A DNA stretch of 37,614 bases, taken from contig JBKHCM010000018.1 of assembly GCA_046541805.1 (NCBI GenBank), positions 1 through 37,614 on the forward strand, written 5' to 3'. A model generated the notes under the pieces. That model worked only from the letters and a program-made list of their open reading frames with translations. It did no database searches and was not told the origin of the DNA. Made by a program: the position numbers and the translations under genes. The stretch's first letter is position 1; each line of letters opens with the position of its first letter. This stretch comes from JAAAPF01 sp046541805 (GTDB taxonomy: Bacteria > Pseudomonadota > Alphaproteobacteria > Geminicoccales > Geminicoccaceae). Positions 26,043 through 33,737 of the stretch are shown here, one piece after another.

Positions 26043-26231
26043 TCAAGGCGCCTTGCTGCGGTGGCGAAGCTGGAGGTACTCCCACACCGGCAGCGCTACG
26101 AGCCCCCCCACCAGGCCCGCCAGATAGGCCGGCATGGCGAAGCCCAAGAGCGCCTGCCAGGCGACGTGCAACAGCCCGCTGAAGGCGAGCACGACCAGGA
26201 TCGTCACGGCCAAGCGTTGCCAAAAGCCCAT
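26043..26231 (-). CDS. small membrane protein (62 residues)
   Basis: This ORF starts at ATG 26231 and encodes two hydrophobic segments: residues 8-30 (AVTILVVLAFSGLLHVAWQA region) and residues 33-50 (MPAYLAGLVGGLVALPVW), followed by a basic tail (LQLRHRSK). A GGACAAG lies about 6 bases upstream as a weak ribosome site. Codon composition matches the neighbours. It lies 53 bases upstream of the SRAP start on the same strand. Function unknown. Confidence 0.6.
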   Translation of the reverse strand: MGFWQRLAVTILVVLAFSGLLHVAWQALLGFAMPAYLAGLVGGLVALPVWEYLQLRHRSKAP

Positions 26232-26318
26232 GGCTTGTCCTTTCGCGCGTGGATGACGACGACGGCACGCCGCCTCTGTTGCCACGAGTGCCGCGGAAGG
26301 TCCCCCGGTTCCCGCCGC

Positions 26319-26471
26319 TCAGCCGACGACGACGCCCGCCGGCGGCGGCCGATCGCCGCCGCGTGTCGGCGCTTCCGACGCCGCGAGCGCCACCAGCGTC
26401 AGGCCCGCGAGGGCGAGGACGACGAGGCGCAACAGCGCGAAGCGGCCGGGTTGGAGGAACAGCGCGCGCAC
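26319..26471 (-). CDS. small single-span membrane protein (50 residues)
   Basis: This GTG-started ORF is preceded by GGAG at a distance of about 9 bases. The product has a short basic N-terminus (VRALFLQPGRFALLR), one hydrophobic segment (LVVLALAGLTLVALAAS) and a polar proline/glycine-rich tail. Third-position GC is high throughout, and the stop lies 88 bases before the next small membrane ORF on the same strand. No family is recognised; it is a plausible but unproven gene. Confidence 0.45.
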   Translation of the reverse strand: MRALFLQPGRFALLRLVVLALAGLTLVALAASEAPTRGGDRPPPAGVVVG

Positions 26472-26554
26472 CGACCTGATCTCCGCGAGTTGTGGACTTC
26501 CGCAGCCTCGACGTCACGGGTTAACACACCGCGAACGTCGCGCCGGGAGCCGCC

Positions 26555-27073
26555 TTGTCCGTCTTCTTCACCGCCGACCATCATTTCGGCCAGGGTGCCG
26601 CCCGTGGCCTGTTCAAGCGCCCCTTCACCGACACCGCGGCCATGGACGCCCAGATGATCCAGCGCTGGAACGCGACGGTCGGCGCGACCGACAGCGTCTG
26701 GCATCTGGGCGACCTCGCCATTCGCTTCGACCGGCCGGCCGTCGAGGCGCTGTTGGCGCGGCTCCACGGCATCAAGCACCTGATCGCCGGCAACAACGAC
26801 CCGGAGGCCACGCGCGCGGCCGCGGGCTGGGCGAGCGTCGGCGACTTCGCCGAGCTCACCGTCGACGGCACCGCAGTCGTCCTCTGCCATTACGCCTTGC
26901 GCGTCTGGAACGGCCAGGGCAAAGCCGCGTGGAACCTGCACGGGCACAGCCACGGGCGCCTGCAGCCGCTCACCCGCCAAGCCGACGTCGGCGTCGACGC
27001 CTGGGACTTCCGGCCGGTGACGCTGGAGGAGATCAAAACGGCGCGGCGCCGGCGCGGCCGGGGGAGGCGATGA
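26555..27073 (+). CDS. calcineurin-like metallophosphoesterase
   Basis: This 172-residue, two-metal phosphoesterase is of the short YfcE/MJ0936-like class. Metal ligands are seen as Asp8/His10 (TADHHFG), Asp53 (HLGDLA), Asn80 or Asn81 (AGNND), His112 (LCHYA) and the terminal HGHSHG (His129, His131). The substrate is probably a small phosphodiester or nucleotide, but unknown. The start is TTG 26555, preceded by GGGAG at 6 bases. Its stop overlaps the SDR start as ATGA, making it the first gene of the SDR, acyl-CoA dehydrogenase remnant, phosphotransferase, DUF6285 chain. Confidence 0.9.
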   Translation: MSVFFTADHHFGQGAARGLFKRPFTDTAAMDAQMIQRWNATVGATDSVWHLGDLAIRFDRPAVEALLARLHGIKHLIAGNNDPEATRAAAGWASVGDFAELTVDGTAVVLCHYALRVWNGQGKAAWNLHGHSHGRLQPLTRQADVGVDAWDFRPVTLEEIKTARRRRGRGRR

Positions 27074-27843
27074 TGGCGGTGAACATGGGGCTCAAGGGGC
27101 GCACGGCGCTGGTGACCGGGGCCTCGGGGGGCCTGGGCGCGCATTTCGCGCGCGTGCTGGCGCGGGCCGGCGCACGGGTCGTCGTCGCCGCCCGGCGCGA
27201 GGCGCGCTGCCACGCGCTCGCCGACGCGCTCCAGGCCGACGGCGCCGCCGCCATGGCCGTCGCCCTCGACGTCACCGACACCGCCTCGATCGACGCCGCC
27301 CTCGAGCGCGTGGCCGAGCGCTTCGGGCTGGTCGACCTGCTCGTCAACAACGCCGGCATCGTCGAGCGGAACAAGAGCCCGCGCGAGCTCGCCGACCACG
27401 CCTTCGCCGAGGTCGTGGCCGTCAACCTCACCGCCGTCTACGCCGTGAGCCAGCGGGTCGCCGAACGCCTGATCGCCGCCGGCCGTCCCGGTGCGATCGT
27501 CAACATCGCCTCGCTGTTGAGCTTCGCCACGCGCGCGGGCGTGCCGGCCTACTGCGCCAGCAAGGCCGGGGTGGCCCATCTGACCGAGCAGATGGCGCTC
27601 GATCTCGCCCCCCACGGCATCCGGGTGAACGCCCTGGCGCCCGGCTACTTCAAGACCGACCTCAACCGCGAGATGCTGGAGAGCGAGAGCGGCGAGCGCC
27701 TCGTCGCGCGCGTCCCGCAGCGCCGGCTCGGCCGGATGGAGGACCTCGACGGCCCGCTTTTGCTGCTGGCGGGCGACGCCGGGCGCTACATGACCGGCGC
27801 GGTGGTGCCGGTCGACGGCGGCCACCGGGTGGCGGGCGTCTAG
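27070..27843 (+). CDS. short-chain dehydrogenase/reductase
   Basis: This 257-residue classical SDR carries the cofactor motif TGASGGLG (16-23), the NNAG motif (93-96), catalytic Ser148, and Tyr161-x3-Lys165 (YCASK). After the active site it has the usual APGYFKTDLNREM substrate loop and ends in GGHRVAGV. It is an NAD(P)-dependent oxidoreductase of the FabG-like group, acting on an alcohol/ketone such as a 3-hydroxyacyl-CoA; the substrate is not determined. ATG 27070 overlaps the upstream stop; ATG 27073 is better placed after the GGGGAGG ribosome site. A broken acyl-CoA dehydrogenase follows, which fits a fatty-acid or acyl-CoA role. Confidence 0.92.
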   Translation: MMAVNMGLKGRTALVTGASGGLGAHFARVLARAGARVVVAARREARCHALADALQADGAAAMAVALDVTDTASIDAALERVAERFGLVDLLVNNAGIVERNKSPRELADHAFAEVVAVNLTAVYAVSQRVAERLIAAGRPGAIVNIASLLSFATRAGVPAYCASKAGVAHLTEQMALDLAPHGIRVNALAPGYFKTDLNREMLESESGERLVARVPQRRLGRMEDLDGPLLLLAGDAGRYMTGAVVPVDGGHRVAGV

Positions 27844-27845
27844 CC

Positions 27846-28526
27846 GTGGACGGCGCGGTCACCGCCGCCGGGCCCCGGGGCCCGCAGAGGCCGCGCGAGC
27901 TCGGCGGCATCGGCTTCGGGCCCGTCGGCATGGCGGCACTTTACAGGGCCTGGGGGCGCGCTCGTTTCGGACCCGTCCGCCTCGCTGCCGCCGCCCCCCG
28001 ACGACGGCAACAGGGACGTCTTGGACGTCTGGAACGAGCTCGGCACAGCCGCGCCGAAGGCGCGCTCACTCCAGGCCATCTGCGAGGGTCGTGGGCGCTC
28101 CTCGATCGTCCTGACCGAGCCCCCGGCGAGCGCCGGCTCCGATCCCGCCGGCATGATGTCGGCGCGCGCCGCGTCGACCAGGAAAGGGTGCCGGGTTTCC
28201 TCGGCGAGGCGGCGAGGCGGATGCACACCGGGCGCCGGTTGATCATGCGCGCGGCGCGGCTCCTGGCGCAGGGCCACCCCGTCCGCAGCGAGCTCTCGAT
28301 GGCGAAGATGCCGGGCACCGACGCGCTGCGCCACGCCGTCGACACGGCGATGCCGCTCGAGGGCGGGCTCGGCCACGCCGAGGACCGGCGGCGCGAAGGG
28401 AGGTGCCGCTACGCGCGCCGGGCGCGGCTGGTGCACGGCGCCTCGGCGGTGCACCGCTTGGTGGTGGCGCAGCGCTTTCTGGGCGACGGCCCCGCCACGA
28501 TCGCCTGGGCTGGCGGGACGCCGTGA
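27846..28526 (+). pseudogene. decayed acyl-CoA dehydrogenase (ACAD11-like)
   Basis: The 679 bases between the SDR and the phosphotransferase encode pieces of an acyl-CoA dehydrogenase in two frames. The first piece reads PRELGGIGFGPVGMAALYRA then ARFGPVRLAAAAP; at the C6 run 27994-27999 one extra base moves the frame, and DDGNRDVLDVWNELGTAAPK and SSIVLTEPPASAGSDP continue it. In intact relatives that last part is the MTEP-VASSDA FAD loop. About 120-200 residues of the middle are then missing, and the original frame resumes near 28215 with GRRLIMRAARLLAQG, ELSMAKM, EGGLGHAED and VHGASAVHRLVVAQRFLGDG. The final stop overlaps the next start as GTGA, showing it once belonged to the operon. Confidence 0.72.
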
Positions 28527-29539
28527 CCACGCTGCCGGAGGCCCCGGCCGACCGTCTCGCCCCCTGGCTTGCCGAGGCGCTGGGCGGGGCGGTGACGGTG
28601 ACGGGCCTGGCGCGGCTCGAAGGCGGCGCCATTCAGGAGAACTGGGCGCTCGACGTCGAGGTCGACGGCGCGCCACAGGCCTGGGTGCTACGGACCGACG
28701 CCACCTCGGGCGTGGCGATGAGCTGGGGCAAGGTCGAGGAATACCGCATTCTCGAGGTCGTCCATCGCGCCGGCGTCACGGTGCCTGCGCCGATCGCGCT
28801 CTGCCCCGACGCTCGGGTCCTCGGCCGGCCGTTCTACGTCATGAGCCGCCATCCGGGCGAAGCCCGCGCGCGCGTCTTGGCACGCGATCCGAAGATCGGG
28901 CATTGGGGCCCGCCCCTGGCCCGTCGGCTGGCGGCGGAGCTGGCGCGGCTGCACAGCCTCACCGCGCCGGTCGCGGGCCTCGACTTTTTGCCGCTGCCCG
29001 CGCAGCCGGCCGCCTTCCGCGTCGCCGCGTACCGCGACCACCTGGCGGCGCTGGGGGTGACGAACCCGGTCTTGGACCTCGCCCTCGACGTCCTCGCCGA
29101 GCGCGCGCCGGCAACGCCGCGGCGCACGCTCGTCCACGCCGATTTCCGCCTCGGCAACGTGCTGGTCGACCGAGGCGAGCTCAGCGCCGTGTTGGATTGG
29201 GAGTTCGCGGCCTACAGCGATCCGCTGGAGGACCTGGGTTGGTTTTTGGGCCGGTACTGGCGCTTCGGGCGTTGGCGCGTCGAGGCCGGCGGGCTCGCCT
29301 CCAAGGCCGCCTTCGTCGACGCCTACGAGGCCGCGGCCGCCACCGCGGTCGAGCCCCGGGCCCTGCGCTACTGGCAGCTGATGGGAACGGTGCGGTGGGC
29401 GGTGATCGCGCTGCAGCAGGCGGCGCGGCACTACGTCGCCCAGGAGCCGAGCCTCGAGCTGGCGCTCACGGGCGCGGTCCTACCGCAGCTGGAATGGGAC
29501 ATCTTGGACCTGATCGAGGCGCTCGATGGAGATCGATGA
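28523..29539 (+). CDS. phosphotransferase-family (APH/ACAD10-11 N-terminal type) protein
   Basis: This 338-residue protein kinase-like enzyme belongs to the aminoglycoside-phosphotransferase fold group that pairs with acyl-CoA dehydrogenases, as in human ACAD10/11, where the kinase half phosphorylates 4-hydroxyacyl-CoAs. The N-lobe has GGAIQENWALDV and AWVLRTD, the catalytic loop is VHADFRLGN (His205, Asp207, Asn212), and the metal-binding Asp225 lies in LDWEFA. GTG 28523 is the start since it forms a GTGA overlap with the remnant dehydrogenase stop. The 3' end overlaps DUF6285 by 14 bases. Antibiotic resistance is not implied. Confidence 0.9.
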   Translation: MTTLPEAPADRLAPWLAEALGGAVTVTGLARLEGGAIQENWALDVEVDGAPQAWVLRTDATSGVAMSWGKVEEYRILEVVHRAGVTVPAPIALCPDARVLGRPFYVMSRHPGEARARVLARDPKIGHWGPPLARRLAAELARLHSLTAPVAGLDFLPLPAQPAAFRVAAYRDHLAALGVTNPVLDLALDVLAERAPATPRRTLVHADFRLGNVLVDRGELSAVLDWEFAAYSDPLEDLGWFLGRYWRFGRWRVEAGGLASKAAFVDAYEAAAATAVEPRALRYWQLMGTVRWAVIALQQAARHYVAQEPSLELALTGAVLPQLEWDILDLIEALDGDR

Positions 29540-29825
29540 CCCCCACGCCATGGCGGCGCTCTTGGCGAGCGCCCGCGACATCCTCGAGCGCCGCGTGCGC
29601 CCGGAGCTCGCGGGCGACGCCAGGATCGACGCCGCGATGATCGCCAACGCGATCGGTCTCGTCGCCCGCGCCCTCGAGCAGCCCGGCACGGCCTGGTCGA
29701 CGCGCGCCGTCGCGAGCGTCGGCACCGCCGCCGCGCGGGCTCGCGCCCTGCGCCCGCACGTGGCGGCCCGCCTGGCGGTGACGAACCCGGACTATCTCCA
29801 CCAAGTCGAGAAGGCGCCGCCGTGA
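29526..29825 (+). CDS. DUF6285 domain-containing protein
   Basis: This 99-residue helical protein (MEIDDPHAMAALLASARDIL...) includes the ANAIGLVARALE segment and a basic ARARALRPHVAARLAVTNPDYL end. Small proteins of this kind regularly follow the acyl-CoA dehydrogenase and phosphotransferase genes in proteobacteria; I match it to DUF6285 with moderate certainty. It overlaps the phosphotransferase end by 14 bases, so translation is coupled. Its function is unknown, perhaps a helper of the kinase. Confidence 0.8.
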   Translation: MEIDDPHAMAALLASARDILERRVRPELAGDARIDAAMIANAIGLVARALEQPGTAWSTRAVASVGTAAARARALRPHVAARLAVTNPDYLHQVEKAPP

Positions 29826-29866
29826 GCGCAGATGGGCGATCCGTCGCGGCGGCCGGGGAACCGAGA

Positions 29867-29943
29867 TGGTCGGAGCGGCGGGATTTGAACCCACGACCCC
29901 TTGTCCCCCAGACAAGTGCGCTACCAGGCTGCGCTACGCTCCG
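29867..29943 (-). tRNA. tRNA-Pro (anticodon GGG)
   Basis: Read on the minus strand, the acceptor stem is CGGAGCG / CGCTCCG with discriminator A and an encoded CCA end. The D arm is GCGC...GCGC, the anticodon stem CTTGT / ACAAG carries the 7-base loop CTGGGGG (anticodon GGG), and the T arm GTGGG / CCCGC encloses TTCAAAT. All 77 bases fit a normal tRNA. It lies between DUF6285 and the merR gene. Confidence 0.97.
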
Positions 29944-29952
29944 AACAGGAGG

Positions 29953-29981
29953 GGTATAACGAGGCCGGCGGACCGGCACAA
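29953..29981 (-). promoter_or_regulatory. tRNA-Pro promoter
   Basis: On the minus strand a -35 of TTGTGC and a -10 of TATACC are separated by 17 bases. The predicted start near 29946 lies about 3 bases before the mature tRNA 5' end, leaving almost no leader. Confidence 0.6.
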
Positions 29982-29996
29982 GGCGGGTGCGCGGCT

Positions 29997-30479
29997 CTAT
30001 TCGGCGGCGGCGCGGAGGCGATCGCGGAGTGCCGCGAGCTCGTCGCGCAGCGCGCGCAACCGCTCGGGATCGGGCGCGCCCTCGTGCGCCGCGTCGCGCT
30101 CGTGGCCGGCCTCGCGCTCCTCCAGCGCGGTCGCGATCTCACCCGGCGCCGGCGGCTGGCGGCGCGTCCGCAGCAGCTTTTGCACCCCCTTGATGGTGTA
30201 GCCTTCCTCGTAGAGCAAACCGCGGATGCGCCGCAGCAGCTCGACGTCCTCGGGCCGGTAGTAGCGGCGCCCGCCCCCGCGCTTGAGCGGCTTCACCTGC
30301 GGGAACTTGCTCTCCCAAAAGCGCAGGACGTGCTGCGCGACGTCGAGCTCGTGGGCGACTTCGCTGATGGTCCGAAAGGCCGCCGGCGACTTGCCGCCGC
30401 GCGTGCCATCCCGCGCCTCCTCACCGTTGCCGTCCCCGGTCCGGCCGTTCTCGGCGGCGCGCGCGGCCGTCCCGCTCAC
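29997..30479 (-). CDS. MerR-family transcriptional regulator (ihfA-linked)
   Basis: This 160-residue regulator has an extended charged N-terminus (about 1-34), then a MerR helix-turn-helix and wing (TISEVAHELDVAQHVLRFWE and RGGGRRYYRPEDVELL). After the linker KGVQKLL the C-terminal part is a short coiled coil (about 130-160, ERLRALRDELAALRDRL) without metal-binding cysteines. Such MerR proteins usually follow ihfA in alphaproteobacteria; their targets are largely unknown. The start is GTG 30479, overlapping the ihfA stop by 4 bases. The tRNA gene follows its stop on the same strand. Confidence 0.92.
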   Translation of the reverse strand: MSGTAARAAENGRTGDGNGEEARDGTRGGKSPAAFRTISEVAHELDVAQHVLRFWESKFPQVKPLKRGGGRRYYRPEDVELLRRIRGLLYEEGYTIKGVQKLLRTRRQPPAPGEIATALEEREAGHERDAAHEGAPDPERLRALRDELAALRDRLRAAAE

Positions 30480-30787
30480 GACGCGGTCTCGGCCAAGTGC
30501 GGATTGATCCGCTCCTTCAAGACTTGCGAGGGCCGGAAGACGATGACCCGCCGCGGTAGGATCGGCACCTCGTCGCCGGTCTTCGGGTTGCGGCCGACGC
30601 GCTCTCCCTTGGTCCGCACCACGAAGGTGCCGAAGGACGAGATCTTCACCGTGCCGTCGTTTCTCAACGATTGGCTGACCTCGTCCAGGATCGAATCGAC
30701 GAGCGTCGCCGACTCGCTGCGCGACAGTCCCACCTCATGGTAGACCGCTTCCGCCAGATCGGCCCGCGTGACCGTGCGATCACCCAT
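30476..30787 (-). CDS. ihfA: integration host factor subunit alpha
   Basis: This 103-residue histone-like DNA-bending protein pairs with IHF-beta. The HU/IHF fold is visible as an N-terminal helical dimer domain (TRADLAEAVYHEVGLSRSES), the KISSFGTFVVRTKGERVGRN strand region with the NPKTGDE arm, and the RRVIVFRPSQVLKERIN end. The start is ATG 30787 with a GAGG upstream. It has its own promoter and co-transcribes with merR. Confidence 0.96.
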   Translation of the reverse strand: MGDRTVTRADLAEAVYHEVGLSRSESATLVDSILDEVSQSLRNDGTVKISSFGTFVVRTKGERVGRNPKTGDEVPILPRRVIVFRPSQVLKERINPHLAETAS

Positions 30788-30814
30788 CCGCCTCGTTCCC
30801 CTTGACGCGCTAAA

Positions 30815-30843
30815 AACGTAACCATTCCAAGCGCTAAGGTCAA
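30815..30843 (-). promoter_or_regulatory. candidate ihfA promoter
   Basis: On the minus strand a -35 of TTGACC and a -10 of TACGTT are separated by 17 bases, with a predicted start near 30808 about 20 bases before the ihfA ATG. The -10 is weak. Confidence 0.45.
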
Positions 30844-30908
30844 CGCACGACGGCCCTTCGCGAAGCGGTGCCCGCAACGCACGGCGATCACGCGACGCGC
30901 GGCGTCGC

Positions 30909-31907
30909 CTACCAACGAAAGGCGACGGCCCCCCAGGTGAAGCCGCCACCCATCGCCGTCGCCACGACGAGATCGCCGGGCTTCAGGCGACCGTCGCCGG
31001 CGGCCAGGTCGAGCGCCAGCGGGATCGACGCCGCCGAGGTGTTGGCGTGGCGGTCGACCGCCATGAGCACCCGCTCCGCCGAGACGCCCAGCCGCTTGGC
31101 GACGGCGTCGATGATGCGCTTGTTGGCCTGATGCGGGGCGATCCACGCGACCTCGTCGAGCCCGAGCCCGGCGCGGTCCAACACCTCGCAGACCGCCGCC
31201 GACAGCATCGCCACGGCATGGCGGTAGACCTCCTGGCCGTTCATGCGCAGGTGGCCGGTCGTGCCCGTCGTCGAGGGCCCACCGTCGACGTAGAGGTCGT
31301 CGTAGTGGCGGCCGTCGGCGCCGAGATAGCTCGCGAGGATCCCACGCGGCGCGGCCGCGTCGTCGCCGGGTTCGCCCGCCGGCTCGGCGGCGAGCACGAG
31401 CGCACCGGCGCCGTCCCCGAACAGTACCGAGGTGCCGCGGTCCGACCAGTCCATCAGCCGCGAGAAGGTCTCCGCGCCGATCACCAGCGCGGTCCGTGCC
31501 TGACCGAGGCGCAGGAACTGGTCCGCGATCGTCAGCGCGTAGGGAAAGCCGGAGCAGACCGCCTGCACGTCGAAGGCGATGCCGATCGGGCATTCGAGCT
31601 TGCGCTGGACCGCGGTCGCGGTGGCGGGAAAGGTGTGATCCGGCGTCGACGTGGCGCAGACGATCAGATCCACGTCCGCGGCGGTGACACCCGCGCGCGC
31701 GAGCGCGGGCCGCGCCGCCGCCACGGCCAGATCCGAGGTGAGCTCGCCGGCTGCCGCGATATGACGCTGCCGGATGCCCGTGCGCGAGCGGATCCAGGCA
31801 TCGGAGGTGTCCATCTGCGCGGCGAGGTCGTCGTTGCTGACCACCCGCGCCGGCACGTAGCCGCCCCAGCCCCTGATCACCGCGCGAAAGGGCGTGGCCA
31901 CCGTCAC
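30909..31907 (-). CDS. fabH: beta-ketoacyl-ACP synthase III
   Basis: This 332-residue thiolase-fold enzyme condenses acetyl-CoA with malonyl-ACP to start fatty acid synthesis. The catalytic triad is Cys118 (VQAVCSGF), His257 (IAPHQANKRI) and Asn287 (RHANTSAASIP). It has MDTSDAWIRSRTGIRQRHI and the normal FabH length. It starts at GTG 31907, overlapping the plsX stop by 4 bases, a standard plsX-fabH coupling of phospholipid and fatty acid initiation. Confidence 0.96.
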   Translation of the reverse strand: MTVATPFRAVIRGWGGYVPARVVSNDDLAAQMDTSDAWIRSRTGIRQRHIAAAGELTSDLAVAAARPALARAGVTAADVDLIVCATSTPDHTFPATATAVQRKLECPIGIAFDVQAVCSGFPYALTIADQFLRLGQARTALVIGAETFSRLMDWSDRGTSVLFGDGAGALVLAAEPAGEPGDDAAAPRGILASYLGADGRHYDDLYVDGGPSTTGTTGHLRMNGQEVYRHAVAMLSAAVCEVLDRAGLGLDEVAWIAPHQANKRIIDAVAKRLGVSAERVLMAVDRHANTSAASIPLALDLAAGDGRLKPGDLVVATAMGGGFTWGAVAFRW

Positions 31908-32944
31908 GACGCCGCTCCGGTGACGGGATGGGCGTACTGGGCGAGTTCCTCGCCGATGCGGGCGTTGGCGCCGCCCTGGACCAGATCGACGGCGACGTTG
32001 ATCGCGTTGGCGAAGCCGGCGGCGTTGGCCGAGCCGTGGCTCTTCACCACCACGCCACCCAGGCCCAGGAACATCGCGCCGTTGTAGCGCTGCGGGTCGA
32101 GCTTGGCCTTGAGCCGACCGAGGCTGCGCCGCGCCAGCAAGACGCCGAGCTTGGCCGCCCAGCTGTCGGCGAGCGTGTCGCGAAAGCGGTCGATGATGAG
32201 GCGCGCGGTGCCCTCGGCGACCTTGAGCGCGACGTTGCCGGTGAAGCCGTCGGTGACGACGACGTCGACGCTGCCGGCCATGAGCCCGGTGCCTTCGACG
32301 AAGCCCTCGAAGCGGATCGGCAGCTCACCGGCCCTGAGGCGGTTCGCCGCCTGTTGGACCACGTCGTCGCCCTTGAGCGCCTCGGTGCCGATGTTCAACA
32401 GCGCCACCGAGGGCTCCGGCACCCCCAACACCGTGCGCGCGAACACCGTCCCCATCAGCGCGAACTGGACGAGGTTGGTGGCATCGCATTCGGCGTTGGC
32501 GCCGAGATCGAGGATCACCACCGGCCGCTTGGCCGCCGGCATCACCGAGGCGATCGCCGGCCGGTCGATCCCCGGCAGCGTCCGCAAGAGCACCTTGGCC
32601 ATCGCCATCAAGGCACCGGTGTTGCCCGCCGAGACCGCGGCATCGGCCTCGTGCTGGCGCACCGCGTCGACCGCGAGCCGCATCGACGAGGCCCGGGCCT
32701 GGCGCAGCGCCGCCGTCGGCTTGGCGTCGTCGGCGACGACCTCGTCGGTGTGGTGCAGCTCGGACCGCGCGCGCAACCGCGGCACGGCCTTGAGCAGCGG
32801 CTCGAGCCGCGCCTGATCGCCGAAGATGCGAAACCGAACGTCGGGGTGGTCGTCCAGCGCGCGCTCCGCACCCGCCACCACCATATGCGGCGCCGCGTCG
32901 CCGCCCATGGCGTCGAGCGCCAAGGTGATGGCGCCGGCCGTCAC
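31904..32944 (-). CDS. plsX: phosphate acyltransferase PlsX
   Basis: This 346-residue peripheral membrane enzyme makes acyl-phosphate from acyl-ACP for glycerophospholipid synthesis. It begins LALDAMGGDAAPHMVVAGA, the conserved PlsX start, and has MRLAVDAVRQHEADAAVSAGNTG-like sequence and VVTDGFTGNVALKVAEG. The start is a GTG at 32944, just 4 bases from the rpmF stop. The length is normal. Confidence 0.96.
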   Translation of the reverse strand: MTAGAITLALDAMGGDAAPHMVVAGAERALDDHPDVRFRIFGDQARLEPLLKAVPRLRARSELHHTDEVVADDAKPTAALRQARASSMRLAVDAVRQHEADAAVSAGNTGALMAMAKVLLRTLPGIDRPAIASVMPAAKRPVVILDLGANAECDATNLVQFALMGTVFARTVLGVPEPSVALLNIGTEALKGDDVVQQAANRLRAGELPIRFEGFVEGTGLMAGSVDVVVTDGFTGNVALKVAEGTARLIIDRFRDTLADSWAAKLGVLLARRSLGRLKAKLDPQRYNGAMFLGLGGVVVKSHGSANAAGFANAINVAVDLVQGGANARIGEELAQYAHPVTGAAS

Positions 32945-32948
32945 CGGC

Positions 32949-33155
32949 TCAGGCCGCGTCGTCGTCGGCGTCGGTCTCCGGCTTGGCCGCCACCACCTCG
33001 CGGCCGTCGTAGTAGCCGCAGGCGCCGCAGACGTGATGCGTCCGCTTGAGCTCGCCGCAGTTGGGACACTCGCTCATGTTCTGCGGCACGAGGGCCAAAT
33101 GCGAGCGCCGTTGACCACGCCGCGAGCGCGTTACCTTCTTGCGAGGGACCGCCAT
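32949..33155 (-). CDS. rpmF: 50S ribosomal protein L32
   Basis: This 68-residue protein starts MAVPRKKVTRSRRGQRRSH and has two Cys pairs, Cys30-x2-Cys33 and Cys43-x2-Cys46 (CPNCGELKRTHHVCGAC), forming the zinc-ribbon of C+ L32 proteins. An acidic tail (PETDADDDAA) ends it. The yceD-rpmF-plsX-fabH order is classical. Confidence 0.98.
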   Translation of the reverse strand: MAVPRKKVTRSRRGQRRSHLALVPQNMSECPNCGELKRTHHVCGACGYYDGREVVAAKPETDADDDAA

Positions 33156-33185
33156 CTGTCTCTGATCCTTGTTCGGCTGTGCTGT

Positions 33186-33719
33186 CTAGGACGCGACGCG
33201 CTTGCGCGCAAGCACGGCGAAGGGGCGCCGGGCCGCCGCATCGTCCGTCGCCGCGTTGGAGGCGGCGAGCACGGCGTCGGCGTCCGCTGCGCGCGGATAG
33301 GGATCGAGCGCGAGCGCGAGTTCTTCCACGGCGATCGCGCCGATGTCGACCACCGGCGCGTCGAGATAGTCGACGTCGCGCTCGTCGGGGTCGACGTCGA
33401 TCGCGGCCGCGGCCGCGGGCGCCGCGCCCACCACGAGGAAACGCTCGAAGCCGGCCGCGACCTCCTGCACCACCGGCCGGCCGGTGACGACACAGGCCTG
33501 AACGACGCGCGCGCGGACCTCGCCGCGGCAGCGAAAGACACCGTCGACCGTCTCCAGCCGCGCCTCGACGGTGAGGTCCTCGACCGCGTCGATCGCCAGC
33601 AACGCGGTGACCGCCGCCCGCTCGTCGGCATCGGCCGTGCGGGCCGTCACCGGCCGCGCTTCGGCGCCCGGCTTCAGCGCGATACGGTGAGAGAAGACGG
33701 CGTCGGGGTCCGTGGTCAT
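33186..33719 (-). CDS. yceD: YceD/DUF177 family protein (23S rRNA accumulation)
   Basis: This 177-residue YceD/DUF177 protein occurs with rpmF across bacteria and supports 23S rRNA processing. It has the CRGEVRARVVQACVVTGRPV segment, with two cysteines, followed by an acidic PDERDVDYLD stretch and DIGAIAVEELALALDPYPR, the conserved family signature. ATG 33719 was chosen; a TTG 15 bases earlier is possible, as neither has a strong ribosome site. It lies 18 bases after cbp3 and 30 bases before rpmF. Confidence 0.93.
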   Translation of the reverse strand: MTTDPDAVFSHRIALKPGAEARPVTARTADADERAAVTALLAIDAVEDLTVEARLETVDGVFRCRGEVRARVVQACVVTGRPVVQEVAAGFERFLVVGAAPAAAAAIDVDPDERDVDYLDAPVVDIGAIAVEELALALDPYPRAADADAVLAASNAATDDAAARRPFAVLARKRVAS

Positions 33720-33737
33720 GGGCTCGGCTCGCAATCG

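Noticed and set aside
28523..29539. Aminoglycoside resistance kinase
   Set aside because: The fold is shared, but the operon with an acyl-CoA dehydrogenase remnant and DUF6285 points to the ACAD10/11-type acyl kinase group.
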